Shown: one piece after another, positions 1 through 11,503 of the stretch | Layout: each line of letters opens with the position of its first letter | How positions within the stretch are numbered: position 1 is the stretch's first letter | Source: Topomyia yanbarensis | Lineage: Eukaryota; Arthropoda; Insecta; Diptera; Culicidae | Direction of reading: 5' to 3' | Assembly (NCBI RefSeq): GCF_030247195.1 | Contig: NC_080671.1 | Location: forward strand, 102,163,845-102,227,844 | Length of the DNA stretch: 64,000 nt | Program-made: the position numbers and the translations under genes | Notes under the pieces: model-generated | What the model was told of the DNA's origin: nothing | Database searches by the model: none | What the model saw: the letters and a program-made list of their open reading frames with translations, nothing else

Positions 1-189
1 TTATATTTGTGACACTCACAGCATCTATATTGATTCTTTTATTGCTGAGTTGATTTGAATTAATTTTTTGTGAAGAAGTGGTTTGAAATCAATCTTTAAG
101 GAATCCGAAAATGCAAGATTTTTCACAGCCACCTACTTCAAGATTCTCCCCGTTAAATTCAGCACAAGTTGAACAATTTGACTAATGAG

Positions 190-217
190 AATTTTTTTCT
201 TCTTTTGCAGGTACGTA
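190..217 (+). promoter_or_regulatory. candidate recursive (ratchet) splice site
   Basis: A pyrimidine-rich tract ending in TTTTGCAG is followed at once by GTACGTA, with the junction between 210 and 211. A strong 3' splice site fused to a strong 5' splice site is the layout of zero-length-exon ratchet points described in long insect introns. No exon is visible in the window to anchor it, so chance is a real alternative. Confidence 0.3.
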
Positions 218-1689
218 TAATGATGATTTATGTTCTAACATCTATATCCTGGTGAGTAGAATACCTCGTGAACCCTGAGATATTTTGTGAATAAAGAAAA
301 CATAAACTAAATCATAAAAATAAATTACAATAATACCCAAAAGCTTATTAATGATCAGATCAATCACTTCATGTTACCACTTCACTTATTGATTTGATAA
401 ATATTATAGTCTGTATATTTTGTGCTCAAACCGAAAACGGAACAGTCAGTTATTCTGTGATAAACTAGTCGTGTAGAAATCTATAACTGTTGAGTGTTGA
501 CGGTATCGACATTCAAATAAGTTGATTTAAAGATTAGATACTACACTCGCATTGAGTCTTTTCACAGTAGTGTTTGATTTTAAAGGTAGTACTGCACGTC
601 CAACGGTACGCGGGGGTGAACATTAATTGATGCTGGAAATGCAAGTCTGTTGTCATTTAATCTACAGACGGTTGTTCAATAATATGAGGAACGTCGTGCT
701 TATATCAATCCATGGATTTGCTTCCAGAGAGAATGTCTTTCCTGATATTAGGGATTGTGTTCATGAATTGCTTTGCTTTCAATCATCACTGAGAATACAC
801 GCATCAGAGACTCGTTAAATTACATAACAATGAGACAAGATCAATTTCACACCAAAACTGTAACTGCCATTTTTGGTGTGGTCTACTGCTTTGATAATTA
901 TCAAATTCGCTATTCTAATTATAATTAGAATAACGAAGAAACAAACAACACAGATTTGCTCTACCATATCCAAAAATAATGGAAATCAAAACATTGATTC
1001 CCTCCACTCCAATATAATTAGTGAATAAGGACGAGTTGGTCCCAAAGTAGTTTAACCTTTCAAATTGTCGTTTCGACTCATCGAATTGTCGAATTGTCAC
1101 AGTGCTCAAGATTTACGTTCGAAATGAAAGACATATGATGTGACTCAGCGTCGTTTTCAGCTGAGGAGAGTATAATGAGAAAAAAAAGTCCGTATTTTTC
1201 GAAAGGGAAGAATGTAGTGCTGTATCAACGCCTAAAACTGGTCGTAAAAGGTCCACAGTGGTCCAAATAACTTCAAATACGAATGCGTCAGTCTCATTGA
1301 ATTGATTTGATAAGCCGAAACCAATGATCCATATGGATCTGGATGTTTTCGAATATGGTTGCATGACTCATAGTTTATCAAGGGAACGTAAATGGATGTG
1401 CCAAAATCCGGTTAAATGTACAGCTGTATCTAGTTTCCTCAGTGATCATCGAGTTGCTCATTTTTGATGAGCCGCATGTCGGGAATATTATTTTTTTTTG
1501 TTTTAATGACATTCAATTAGCTAGAGATTGCTAAGTAGGGAGACTGATCGGATCGTATAGTAAAGAGGGGAATGCCTCCCTTTACCGTGAGGCACGTTAG
1601 TAAACTTGAGCGATGCGTAGTAATTTCACTCGAGCCCGACTCCTACCAGCAGAAAAGACAAGATTAGTCCATATGATTTAGGACCTGTT

Positions 1690-1800
1690 CCTAATGATCC
1701 TGGCACTTTTAGTTTTCCGATCTGTATATTTTACATTCTTGGTTTTACTTGAGTACTATGGCTCCAAATTTTCATAACTTACATTACTTAGTAATTTCCA
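1690..1800 (+). repeat. dispersed repeat, inverted copy at 23640-23790
   Basis: The segment around AGTTTTCCGATCTGTATATT, followed by a block ending TACTTGAGTACTATGGCTC, recurs in reverse complement near 23700-23765 with scattered differences. It has no coding potential and no terminal repeats that I could define. It is probably an old non-autonomous element or part of one. Confidence 0.6.
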
Positions 1801-2442
1801 GTTAACTAAATGTCGTTAAAAGGAAAAAAAGAATAATGTGACTGCATATTAGTCTAAATTCCAGGGTTGTTACGGAAGACGACAAAACAAAAATGCGCCA
1901 AATCCGCGCGAGATTTTGCGCGGTTCTAATAACCAAATAAATATTCCCATAGATCTTCAAAAATCGCAATGGTTTTTATTTGATAATTTTAAGAAACTTC
2001 TCGTGTGTTGTCCACCATCTTTTATTAATAGGCTAAATATATCGTGTCTTTGTACTTAAAAATATTCCTAGCTTTCAGAGCAATTCTGAAATATTACAAA
2101 GCAAAAAATTTTCGACGCAATTTTATAAGTGTTGTATTAACGAATGTAATTTAGATCGAATTTGACAATTTTGTTGTTATTGAGAATGCAAACCACATTC
2201 GTTCTAAAAAGCGATTCGTCATAATGCATAAAAAGGCTGATTAACAAAAATAATATGCACAACAATAGATAGACGACGAAAATTCTGATTGCCTTCTTCA
2301 TATCGCACCATCTGATCGTACATCCACATGCTTCTCATTCGACTAGCGAACGATGAATGAAGCACTTGCAAATTTATGCATGAGACTTATATAACTTCCC
2401 AATATTCGATCAGGTCTCTTAGGTGCACCATATCGACGGCTT

Positions 2443-2527
2443 TGCACTGCCCATGATCGCATATTTGTCCCATTTTATATGGGATTTCCTATCTTTATGG
2501 GACTGATGGGCGATCATGGGTAGTGCA
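2443..2527. repeat. 85-bp hairpin with 18-bp arms
   Basis: The left arm at 2443-2460 (TGCACTGCCCATGATCGC) pairs with the right arm at 2510-2527, with one mismatch. Inside, CCCAT and ATGGG motifs extend the pairing. The size and symmetry fit a very short MITE or a fold-back scrap. No clear target-site duplication was found. Confidence 0.6.
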
Positions 2528-2675
2528 GGACTAATAAATGTTGGATACTTCGCATCACTTTCGGATTTTTTTTGCGCTACCAACAGAAGTCATACAAACT
2601 TTAAAGTTTAATACAAAATTAGTGACTATTTTTCCGATTGATTAGTGCAAATATGTGATTCCGTTCAGTTCATTG

Positions 2676-2690
2676 AAAGAGGGCCTATAT
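2676..2690 (+). repeat. 15-bp direct repeat, left copy
   Basis: AAAGAGGGCCTATAT occurs here and again, perfectly, at 5363-5377. The right copy follows a short A-rich run (CGAAAAAAAATTT). The pair looks like a target-site duplication around a 2.67-kb insertion. Confidence 0.5.
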
Positions 2691-3224
2691 CCCTGGGCTT
2701 GGGTGATGAGCCTAATGGGCGCGTACTCTTGCTTGGTCGATAAGAGTGGGAGATCCGAGCGAGTGCTGGTTCATTGATCTCTGAATCTCATGACTAATAA
2801 TCATTCGATTGAGTGTTTTGGCGGACGGCTGATATGGATGTTTCTACTTTCAAATGGGGGAACATGCTGGTTCGGTTGTTCGGGGACTCATTTGATCTTG
2901 AGCATAGTGATCGAGTCATTCGATTCGGATCGATGGACTGTCATCTATAAGAGATGATCAGACTGAAGGTGGGTGTTTTTATCTCTTAAATCGCTCTGTC
3001 GCTCTGGATCGTGAAGATGGTGAGTGACACTCGTTTATAACGAATCGGATTCGCTGTTTTCAGAATCTCTTCTGGATGGAACCTTCTCTTAAACATACTG
3101 TTCAGCCACTAGTTAATGCTCAACTAGATCAACTTAATAAACTGAAACACGTAGTTTTTGAAGAAATCCAATCCACGTGAACCACATCACCAAACACCTA
3201 AAAGTAGTTTAGATGCATGTAATA

Positions 3225-3290
3225 TCTATTTCTGTGTTATCTATTATCTTATCTATTCTATTATCTATTAATATCTATTTCTTTATCCCT
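3225..3290 (+). repeat. degenerate TATC/ATCTATT microsatellite
   Basis: The stretch is built from repeated TATCTATT and TATCTA words, for example two copies of AATATCTATTTCT about 50 bases apart. It is a simple-sequence repeat with no other visible content. Confidence 0.7.
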
Positions 3291-3824
3291 CTCGCAGGAG
3301 GATTGACGGTATTGTAAACATCATCAGGCCACAATAGACTAAATAGAATTATCTAAATATAAGAACCCTTCGCTCTTTTTGGTTTCTATTTGCACCAAGT
3401 GCTACTACTAGAGGTTAATTAGTTCTTATGTTAATAATCCACCGATCATTATGACGCAAGATTTTATTTATATAAGAAGCCCGCTTCAAGATGTTGATTA
3501 CAATACGCCTCGATAGTGGTGTATCGAGGAGGCCGGAAGGGCTGATAGGAGCCTTTTTCCTGTTCTGTTTTCTTCTATTCACCCGCTCATAAACAACAAT
3601 CAACTAGTAACAAATAGATAATTGAGAAAGGATGTGCTATGTGTGGTGGTTGGCTATTCAAGTATTAGTAGTGTTTGAAGTACTAATGTATGTCTTTCAT
3701 GTGATGATCATAACTTTAGCTGTATCTTGTACCTGTCTAATCTATTGCGTCTCTCATATATTGTCTTTTATCTCTTTTTTTCGAATTCTATACTGCCATT
3801 CTACTCCCGCCTTCAGCTGGGTCA

Positions 3825-5230
3825 GCAAAGATGGTGATAGTGAACGTCTTAACACTCACACATTCTCAAACGCGGTCTCAAGCGGGAAACTACAAAAATG
3901 CCCTCGGGCGCGCGATTACGAATCGGTCACGTCCGGAGGTCCCAGAAGCCTGGGTCCATGCCTTCAGCTGGACCAATTGGGTAAATACGCTCATACCTAT
4001 TGGGCGGCACGTCTCATGGCGACATGACCGGGAACCTTATCGATATAAGGGATCCCACTCTCTGCCAGAATTCTGGCCGCACACCGAAAATTTAATATCA
4101 GACTCACGGTTCGCGCGACCATTCAAGAACACACAACACACGCAAATATGTTACAAAAACACGTCAGCGTACAAACGTTAGAACCCCTCGCGATTTTCCA
4201 ATCAACCTACGCCCACCAACTCGCAAGCATGATTATACCCGGTGGTAAGGTTAACGTCTCAGCGCTCATAAACTTACCAACGCGATCTCAAGCGTTAATC
4301 CACAAACTCCCGCGTTCGCGCCATCATGAATCGGGATCGTCCGGAAGTCTCTATCCTCGGTACCAACAGTCTAGGTCCATGTTAATTTAAAAAAAAATAA
4401 ATAAAATTGAAAAATTAAAAGAAAATCGCTGCCATATCCACTAGACAAAACGTTCCATGGCGACATGACCGGAAACTCTAGTGATATGGGATAACTCACT
4501 CCCTGTCAGAATGTGATCCGTACACCGAACTAAATATCAGAATGACGGTCCGCGAATATATCAATGGCCGCAGGGTTTCAAAATCGAATTTATACACGCG
4601 AAGTCACATACACGCGAGCACACGCGACAAACACGTCAACATACGAACGCTTAAGCCCTTCGCGATCATCTACGCACACCTATGCCCGCGATTGCGCAAA
4701 CTTGATAACACTCCGGTAATTATGTGAACGTTTTAGTACTTACGAAGTTACGAACGCGAACCCGCAAACGCGCGTGATCATGAATCGGTCACGTCCGGAA
4801 ATCTTTAGCCTTCATTCTAGTAATTTAGGTCTATACATTCAGTTGGACCAATCAAAAAAATAAAGCTCATATCCACTAGACCACACGCTCTACGGCGACA
4901 TCGCCGGGAACTCGTGATATGGAAGATCTCACTTTCATTTAGCATCGGAGCCGTTCAGCAAATATAAAGTATTAGATTCACGGTCCGCGCACGAATATCC
5001 AAAGAACACACGCGAATATGCGAAATGCACACGGTTATAAAATAGATTTTATACATGCGAAATTACATACACGTTAGCACACGCGACATACAAACGCACA
5101 CGCGATCGAACACGTTAACGTACAAATGCTCGAACGCTTCGCGATGATACATGCAATCGCGAGTCCCTACGTCCGCCCATACCTGAACCGTACAATGAAT
5201 ATCACATTCAGAATCACGGTCCGCTACAAT
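3825..5230 (+). repeat. tandem array, unit about 437 bp, three to four diverged copies
   Basis: Landmark words recur at near-regular spacing. GAATCGG..CGTCCGGA occurs near 3929, 4327 and 4780. GGCGACAT..CCGG.AACT occurs near 4018, 4459 and 4894. ACGGTYCGCG occurs near 4106, 4547 and 4982, with a shortened fourth relative near 5215. The units are rich in CGCG and CACGCGA words, unlike the AT-rich flanks. This is satellite-like DNA with strong divergence between units. Confidence 0.75.
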
Positions 5231-5362
5231 TGGCGTAATGCAGTGTTTTAGTGGGCGACTTTGCCTGTCTCGTCTGCAAATTGTAGTATGTGATTCTGAC
5301 GGGGAGCCCTTCCGAGAACCTAGCTCTACAGTTCCAGTAGGACAACTCTCGAAAAAAAATTT

Positions 5363-5377
5363 AAAGAGGGCCTATAT
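5363..5377 (+). repeat. 15-bp direct repeat, right copy
   Basis: This is the right-hand match of the repeat at 2676-2690. It comes immediately after an A-rich run and so could be the 3' target-site duplication of the unit between them. Confidence 0.5.
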
Positions 5378-5730
5378 ATTGAAAGGTAAGTCGTATTAAC
5401 GACAAAAGAATATGAAAAACTTGGATGAGATTCCCGAAAAGTTACTAGTAATGATTGCATTCTTTTTAATAAATGGTTCTTGTGAACTCAGTTGATAAAA
5501 GCTGTTTTGATTGCGTAGGAATCCGTACACTTCAAACACATAGTCAACATTAAGATTTTGGACAACTCATTTACAACAACAGCTGCAAACTCGAACTAAA
5601 GGAGTTCGGTTTGTTTTCCTCGCGAAATACCTTACCTCAGCCGGTTTTTGCACTGTCAAATGTTTTGTTGTGCTCACGAAATAATTCGCCGCCTTTTATT
5701 TTTTAACGGGAATAGAAAGGTCAATGAGTG
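5378..5730. other. unassigned non-coding DNA
   Basis: No ORF, repeat or RNA gene was recognised between the 15-bp direct repeat and the MITE that follows. Confidence 0.5.
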
Positions 5731-5738
5731 GTTTAGAG

Positions 5739-6120
5739 CAGAGTTACAAATAATCGAAGCCTGTTGCGACTCGTCGTGAATATAAAAAATATTCATTCAA
5801 GAATCCGTGTTATTCGTTCAATGGAATATCGTGCAATAATATTAATATAACTAAATGTCTGGGTAAATGTTATCAAAAGTTGGTAAAGCATGTAAAACAA
5901 CAATTATCATCGCTTTCTTTGTGTCAAGGCCAACTTTGATGCGTTTGATTCGTTCTTGCATGTTCGCTTTGTGCAATATTAGGAGGCGAATGAAAACCTG
6001 CATTGAATGAATGGGCGGCTGGTTCATTTGACGTTTTCGTTAGCCTTAGTGAATATTGAAGATTAATGCGGATGAATATGATCAAATTTCATTCAATGAA
6101 TTTGAAGATTTTGAACTCTG
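5739..6120 (+). mobile_element. hAT-type MITE, family A, copy 1 (382 bp)
   Basis: The element starts CAGAGTTACAAATAATC and ends TTTTGAACTCTG, which are imperfect terminal inverted repeats. It is flanked by a perfect 8-bp duplication, GTTTAGAG, at 5731-5738 and 6121-6128. An 8-bp duplication with CA..TG ends is the hAT superfamily pattern. It has no coding capacity. A second copy in the same orientation lies at 50968-51377. Confidence 0.88.
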
Positions 6121-6436
6121 GTTTAGAGGTTGTAACTCAAGTTTTTGTGGTCCAATCTTGATGAAATTTTGAGAATTCTTTTAAAGTATGTATGCAGTAA
6201 AGTGAAAACCAAGCCTCGCAATGAAACTGTATATCGTCCATTGCGGTTGAAGGTCATTCAGATTTCATTAGTCTTAAGAAGAATTCCAATCACTGTACTT
6301 TGCGGCGGATCTGTCTTCGAGAAGGTTGCAAATAACGAGTAATTAAGTAACCCATCCAAAGTATCGAGCATTAAACAGTGGCCTGAATTCAGGCTGCTTG
6401 ATTAGGTGCTGATGAAATTCGATGAATGTGTTTTGA

Positions 6437-6905
6437 TTGACCCTATCCGATAACCGATTTCAAACAAATTCTGTTGCTCAAATTTTTCGTCGATTAGATT
6501 GCGAAAAAATTATGATTTGGCAAGGGATCTGTTCCTGTGGCAAGAAAACCAGCGTTTTCGTGTCAGATAATACTATGAGTTCGAAAGTAAAGGAAGTTCC
6601 TCAACAAACGGATGTTAACCTTCATTAAGACCCATTATGGATCGTTATGTTTGGAGAGACTTAACCAGATGCTATTACAGCAAGGTTGTGCTCCAATGGT
6701 ATCCAGTTCATCCCAAAATAGCAGAATCCACCAAATTGTCCGTTCGACAACGAAGTATTGGACGATAATGAAGCGCAATCTCCAGAGATATTGGTTGGAT
6801 AAAGAATTTGTGGAATTAGCAGGCCAAGACCGTGACTGCAGAAGGTGAGCGCCGAATGAAGAGCGACATAACGACAAAGGGTTTGTTTCAGTTGTTTTTG
6901 CAAAA
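6437..6905 (+). pseudogene. Tc1/mariner-family transposase remnant
   Basis: Spread over shifting frames are pieces typical of IS630-Tc1-mariner transposases: MIWQGICSCGKK in one frame, then IQFIPK followed by NPPNCP, then KYWTIMKR in another. NPPNCP followed by YW.IMK marks the region just before and around the last catalytic acid. The best guess is the mosquito ITmD37E type, but this is tentative. At least three frameshifts and several stops break it, and no inverted terminal repeats were found. Confidence 0.7.
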
Positions 6906-7264
6906 TAAATTATTAACAATGCTTCACTCTTAGAAAATTATTCGATTGAAAGAAAGGTTCAGCAAATACATGTATTTTAAACTGCCACATTTCTAAGAAT
7001 CCAGCCTTCATTGTTAGTTTCAGGGTTTGGATTTTTTCCTTTCGTAAACAGAGATATGGACGATATGCTTACTATGAAAGAAAAAGTCGTGCGATAAACT
7101 GCTTGTCGTGAAAATGAGCTCTAATTTCAAACTTTAGTGGGTTGCCATGAAAATCGAAGTCTTTCGGCTACAGTTGCAGATGCCCTGAGAGATAAGATCA
7201 ACAATTTACCGGCAACATTATCCGAAAAAAACAAATTTATATTTCTTGGGAACACCTCAGCGAC

Positions 7265-7376
7265 CCCTGTTCAGTTACACTTTGGCCAGATCTAGCCAGC
7301 TGCCATTACAGCAACGACGTGCTAGAATGCTAATATTGCAATGAAATCCAGTTCATTCCAAAATAGCTGCATTCTG
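7265..7376 (+). pseudogene. second Tc1/mariner transposase scrap
   Basis: One frame reads WPDLASCHYSNDVLEC, and after a stop NEIQFIPK. This is the same catalytic-region block that is present in degraded form near 6660-6715. It is a relic of about 110 bp, either a second insertion or a local duplication of the first. It is non-functional. Confidence 0.6.
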
Positions 7377-7455
7377 ACAGCAAAAACTCAGCTGAGTAAA
7401 CAAAAAACAAACACCCAGCGGCCGCCAACAGTCATTAAATAGGCGGCGTTCAAAG

Positions 7456-8024
7456 TTATTCAATCCCGGCAATTTCCAGTCCAGCGGAACTTCTCCATTC
7501 AGGTCGTTCCGGCATTCCGCAACACTCGCAACACGTAATCACGTGCCATTCTTCGTCACACAACAGCTGACCAAGTCGCGGCTGTACGTACTTTCGCTTT
7601 CCTTTGCACGATACAATCCAATTAATGCGATGTTTTGCCAGAGGAGACACTAGCAGTTGAGGTTCAAGACACCCTCCCTGGTATGTATATGGGTACACGG
7701 GCAAATCAAGGTTTTCCCGATAATTATGGTCACAAAGCAAAGGAAATCCGACATCGCCTCCCAACGCGCCGCGAGATCGAAGAACAAAGACTCTTAATGG
7801 CGGCAGCGTAAAGTACGACAAAGCCGCACCGCGTACAAATGCACGATTGGCTTCCTTTCACCATCCAGTACTGATCGATCATAGATATTTAAGATGGTAA
7901 CCACGACCATCGATCGAAAAGCCATCAAAAGTAATAAAGATAACGCGGAAAAAGTGAACCAGGTCTTCCCATAGCTAATCCAATTCGAGACGATCGATTG
8001 ATACACCAAAGAATCCCATCCCAT
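7456..8024 (-). other. two overlapping unassigned ORFs, membrane-protein-like
   Basis: On the minus strand an ATG-started ORF (8024 down to 7794) carries one strongly hydrophobic stretch, FSALSLLLLMAF, after about 27 residues. A second frame (7821 down to 7456; its upstream limit is a stop near 7850, so the start is not an ATG) continues with YFTLPPLRVFVL, then LDLPVYPYTYQ, and a cysteine-rich end (CCECC). Composition is less AT-rich than the surroundings. It could be two exons, a frameshifted pseudogene, or chance. I considered a chemosensory receptor because of the LP..YPY.Y motif but cannot support a family call. Confidence 0.25.
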
Positions 8025-9639
8025 TATTGCTACAAATTAAAACAAAGACTATGATGACCTATGGAATTGCAAGCGTTGCTCCACCTTCTTTTTGTCGCGA
8101 CCACACCGCCGACGGCCCAATGATTTAATCCACTATTATGGTGCCCCGGTTCGATTTGAGCATCCACGTTGCATTGTCCGGTGGAGCGGATGGATGTTTG
8201 CTTTTTTTTACACAAGCACCGTGATTGATTAAAGTCTGGGAAACGACCGGAGGGCTGAAAATAGCAAGGTGTATCCGCGAATTTAGTAGCCAAAATAAGA
8301 AGCGGTTGGTTGATGGATAGCACCCTAGGAGGTGTTATACGAGAGGTGATTATCGACGGTAATCGTCAGGTCGGGGGATTTTTCAATTTCATACTGACAT
8401 GGACCTTGGCAAAATTGATCGATTTTTTTGTAGATGCTGGCGCGCCACAGCGAATTCAGTTATTGGATGTATCGATACACAAGTAAACAGATGAAGTTTA
8501 GTTACGCCAAGGTTACCGTAAAGGTCGGGGTCGTATATTTCTCCCATTGGGATCCCATCGGTACATCCATTTGAAGAGGACTTTGGGTGGAGCATTTTTG
8601 AATGTCTCGGATTTGAGTGACTTCATGTTTCATTATTAGAAAATATTATCGTGCGCTATCGTCGTATTCAGAATGCTATATCCATATGCGGATAAGCACT
8701 TGCAAGTTAGTATAGCGTTCCGTGCTTGAAGGATTCTAAAATCAGCGCGAATAAAACATTTAGAGACATTTTACGGCATTTGAGAGCATCTACATAGGGT
8801 TGACCTAAACACGCTCACCACATAGAAACGACCATGCCCTCTGTTTTAGCTTCAGTCGATGTATCTTTATGATATACCACTACAACGAACAAACAGTCTG
8901 AAACCTTGGCATATTAATTCCTCTTTTATCGTAGTTTTATAACAACAATCTTCCCAGTCGGTGAGTTTATAATAGTTTTATGTACTTGCCATAAAGTATA
9001 TAAAACTATAAAGACTTGTTCATAACTGTAACGGTAAAACCTGAATGGAAAAATGCGGCTAAATTATTTATATTATTTTTTGTTTTATTACAACGTCACA
9101 AACGTTAATTACATTCTTGGTAAAACTGTTGTTCCTATATAATAGAGGTCGTTAGAAGTCGTGCAAAAGCAATTACTTGGAAACGGTGACAACAAGCCGA
9201 AAAGATGCAATGTGAGTGCGAGTTTTTCAGAAACGAGTGCAACTAATTGGGGAAAAAATACGTTGGACATACAGACGTCTGGTTTATGTAGGTTAGACAT
9301 TAGACATAATGGATGTATGACATAAAATATCGGATAGTAAGAACGTTAAAGTTCACACATTTTTAATCGTGTTGTATACCACAAGAAACTAACCAAATAC
9401 GATAAATATTTTATTCTAATAAAGTCATGGGTGCGTTTTGACTTCGTCTCATCAGAAACCGACACTAACTTATTGTCAGAATAACTGAAACACAATTTGT
9501 GTTTCGAATCAAACTACTGGTCAAACGTGATGTCCCGTTTGAGCAGAAGTTCCTTAGGGAGAAATATAGCATAGAACTTTCGCATTGGCCTGCGAAGCCA
9601 AAACTTTGCTGTGTCTCATCGGCATAATAGAACATAGGC
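8025..9639. other. unassigned non-coding DNA
   Basis: Only short ORFs without recognisable domains occur (for example 8030-8323, 8389-8595 and 9109-9300, all minus). No terminal repeats or tandem arrays were recognised. Confidence 0.5.
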
Positions 9640-11503
9640 ACGGTGTTCCTAAAACCGTTATTAACAAAAAAATGACCATAAATTTGTCATACGGCATTCG
9701 AAAGATACAGTATCCTAGCATCTTCTCTGTGAATTTCAAAATGATCCATCGAGGGATTCGAGAGAAATTGCAATTTGAAGTTTTATGACACGTTTCATAA
9801 GGCTACCAGCAAACACCCACGGGTTTGGTCCTATCTCTAGAAACAATTGTTTTTGCCTACTTATTTAGTACATGACATTTGAAAGATATAGGAATCAAGT
9901 ATATCCCCTGCAAGTTTGAAAATATTTCATTGACGGAATCGAAATTTATAACGGTTTGGATGTGGTATGCGGTCATAGATGGGTTTTCTACCAGACTTCA
10001 AGCGTGAATCCATGTTTGTCCATTGACTATTTAGATCGTTTATACGTGCCGCGGTTTTTCAAAGGAAAACCTGAGCATTTAATTACATAAATATAATGTA
10101 CAAAAGGGGTTATTTATATGGTACACTGAAAAAATATGAAAATAGGGTTGTCTACCAAACGTTAAATATAATGTGTAAATTAAAAAAATGAATAAAAGTT
10201 GGAATGTTTATTTCAAAAGGCCATATTTCAATGGTTTGTTGACCGAATCTAATTATTTTTTCATTATTGAACAAGTAGACGTTTCATCGTTAATTTTCAT
10301 TAAGAAGAATATAAAATAGAGTTGCCTACTTCAAACAATAGACAACATAAGTATCCTCAATTATATGTATTATCACTATTTAGTGAATATCTTTGTATTC
10401 AAAACGATGACCTATACATTAGTTGAGTGCAACGAACACAAACTACAAATGATGGAAAAATAAAACCATAAATTTAAAAAATATGAAGGTATTTGCTGAT
10501 TCAGATCAATTTATGTTATGATACGGTTTTTGTTGGAAATTTTGTACAATCGCTGGTTGGGTTGACAGATGTTAAAACTGGTCAAAGGGGATGTTATTAG
10601 TACAAGTTCTTCTGCTCATATCTCTAACTATTGTCAGTTTTATTGTCGAATTGAACTTATCATGAGAATTTGACATTCAGATGTTTATACAGAAATTGCA
10701 ATCCACTAGTTTATAAAAATGGATAGGCAGCTATTTTCAAAACAAAAATATCTACTAAATAATGATAATACATATAGTTGAGATCAACTTTATCACCTAT
10801 TTATTGATGTTGATGACTCTGTTTTATATTCTTCTTAATGAAAATTAACAATGAAACGTTTACCTGTTCAATAATGAAAAAAATAATTAGAATTGGTCAA
10901 CAAACCATTGAGATATGGCCTTTTGAAGTAAACATTCCAACTTTTATTCATTTTTTTAGTTTTCACATTATATTTAACGTTTGGTAGACAACCCTATTTT
11001 CATATTTTTTCAGTGCACCATATAAATAACACCTTTTGTACATTACATTTATGTAATTAAATGGTAAGGTTTTCCTTCAAAAACCGCGACACGCATAAAC
11101 GATCTAAATAGTCAATGGACAAACATGGATTCACGCTTGAAGTCTGGTAGAAAACCCATCTATGACCGCATACCACATCCAAACCGTTATAAATTTCGAT
11201 TCCGTCAATGAAATATTTTCAAACTTGCAGGGGATAAACTTGATTCCTATATCTTTCGCATGCCATGTACTAAATAAGTAGACAAAAAAATTTTGTTTCT
11301 AGAGATAGGACCAAACCCGTGGGTGTTTGCTGGTAGCCTTATGAAACGTGTCATAAAACTTCAAATTGCAATTTCTCTCGAATCCCTCGATGGATCATTT
11401 TGAAATTCACTGAGAAGATGCTTGGATAGTGTATCTTTCGAATGCCGTATGACAAATTTATGGTCATTTTTTTTGTTAATAACGGTTTAAGGAACAACGC
11501 GTA
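9640..11503. mobile_element. long inverted-repeat (fold-back) element
   Basis: The left arm, about 9640-10430, is the reverse complement of the right arm, about 10690-11503, with small differences. For example GGTTTGGTCCTATCTCTAG at 9823-9841 matches CTAGAGATAGGACCAAACC at 11300-11318. The loop is about 260 bp and has no coding content. Arms of roughly 800 bp suggest a non-autonomous fold-back DNA transposon. No clear target-site duplication was identified. The right arm and loop are repeated at 19483-20780. Confidence 0.8.

Larger units (their letters stand above)
1..2442. other. AT-rich non-coding stretch, no gene recognised
   Basis: I see no ORF with a recognisable domain here. Short ORFs (for example 627-818 plus and 1113-1364 minus) lack family resemblance and look like chance. 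Two things stand out and are listed separately: a possible recursive splice site near 210 and a dispersed repeat near 1690-1800. The base composition and lack of coding signal fit intron or intergenic DNA. Confidence 0.5.
2691..5362 (+). mobile_element. putative 2.67-kb inserted unit containing a tandem array
   Basis: The unit is bounded by a perfect 15-bp direct repeat and ends in an A-rich run, as a retroposed sequence would. It contains a TATC-rich stretch, an unassigned AT-rich half, and the ~437-bp tandem repeats listed separately. No transposase or reverse transcriptase was found. ORFs at 3632-4027, 3831-4181, 4148-4390 and 4542-4727 lie in or beside the tandem repeats and are taken as non-coding. 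The element class is unknown; capture of satellite-like DNA in a non-LTR-type insertion is an inference. Confidence 0.4.

Noticed and set aside
3632..4727. A run of plus-strand ORFs up to 131 residues
   Set aside because: They lie in or beside the ~437-bp tandem array. Repeated CG-rich units lack stops by composition, and the frames do not agree between units.
7456..7821. Odorant or gustatory receptor
   Set aside because: The LP..YPY.Y motif is suggestive, but membrane segments and the conserved C-terminal motif are missing, so no family call was made.
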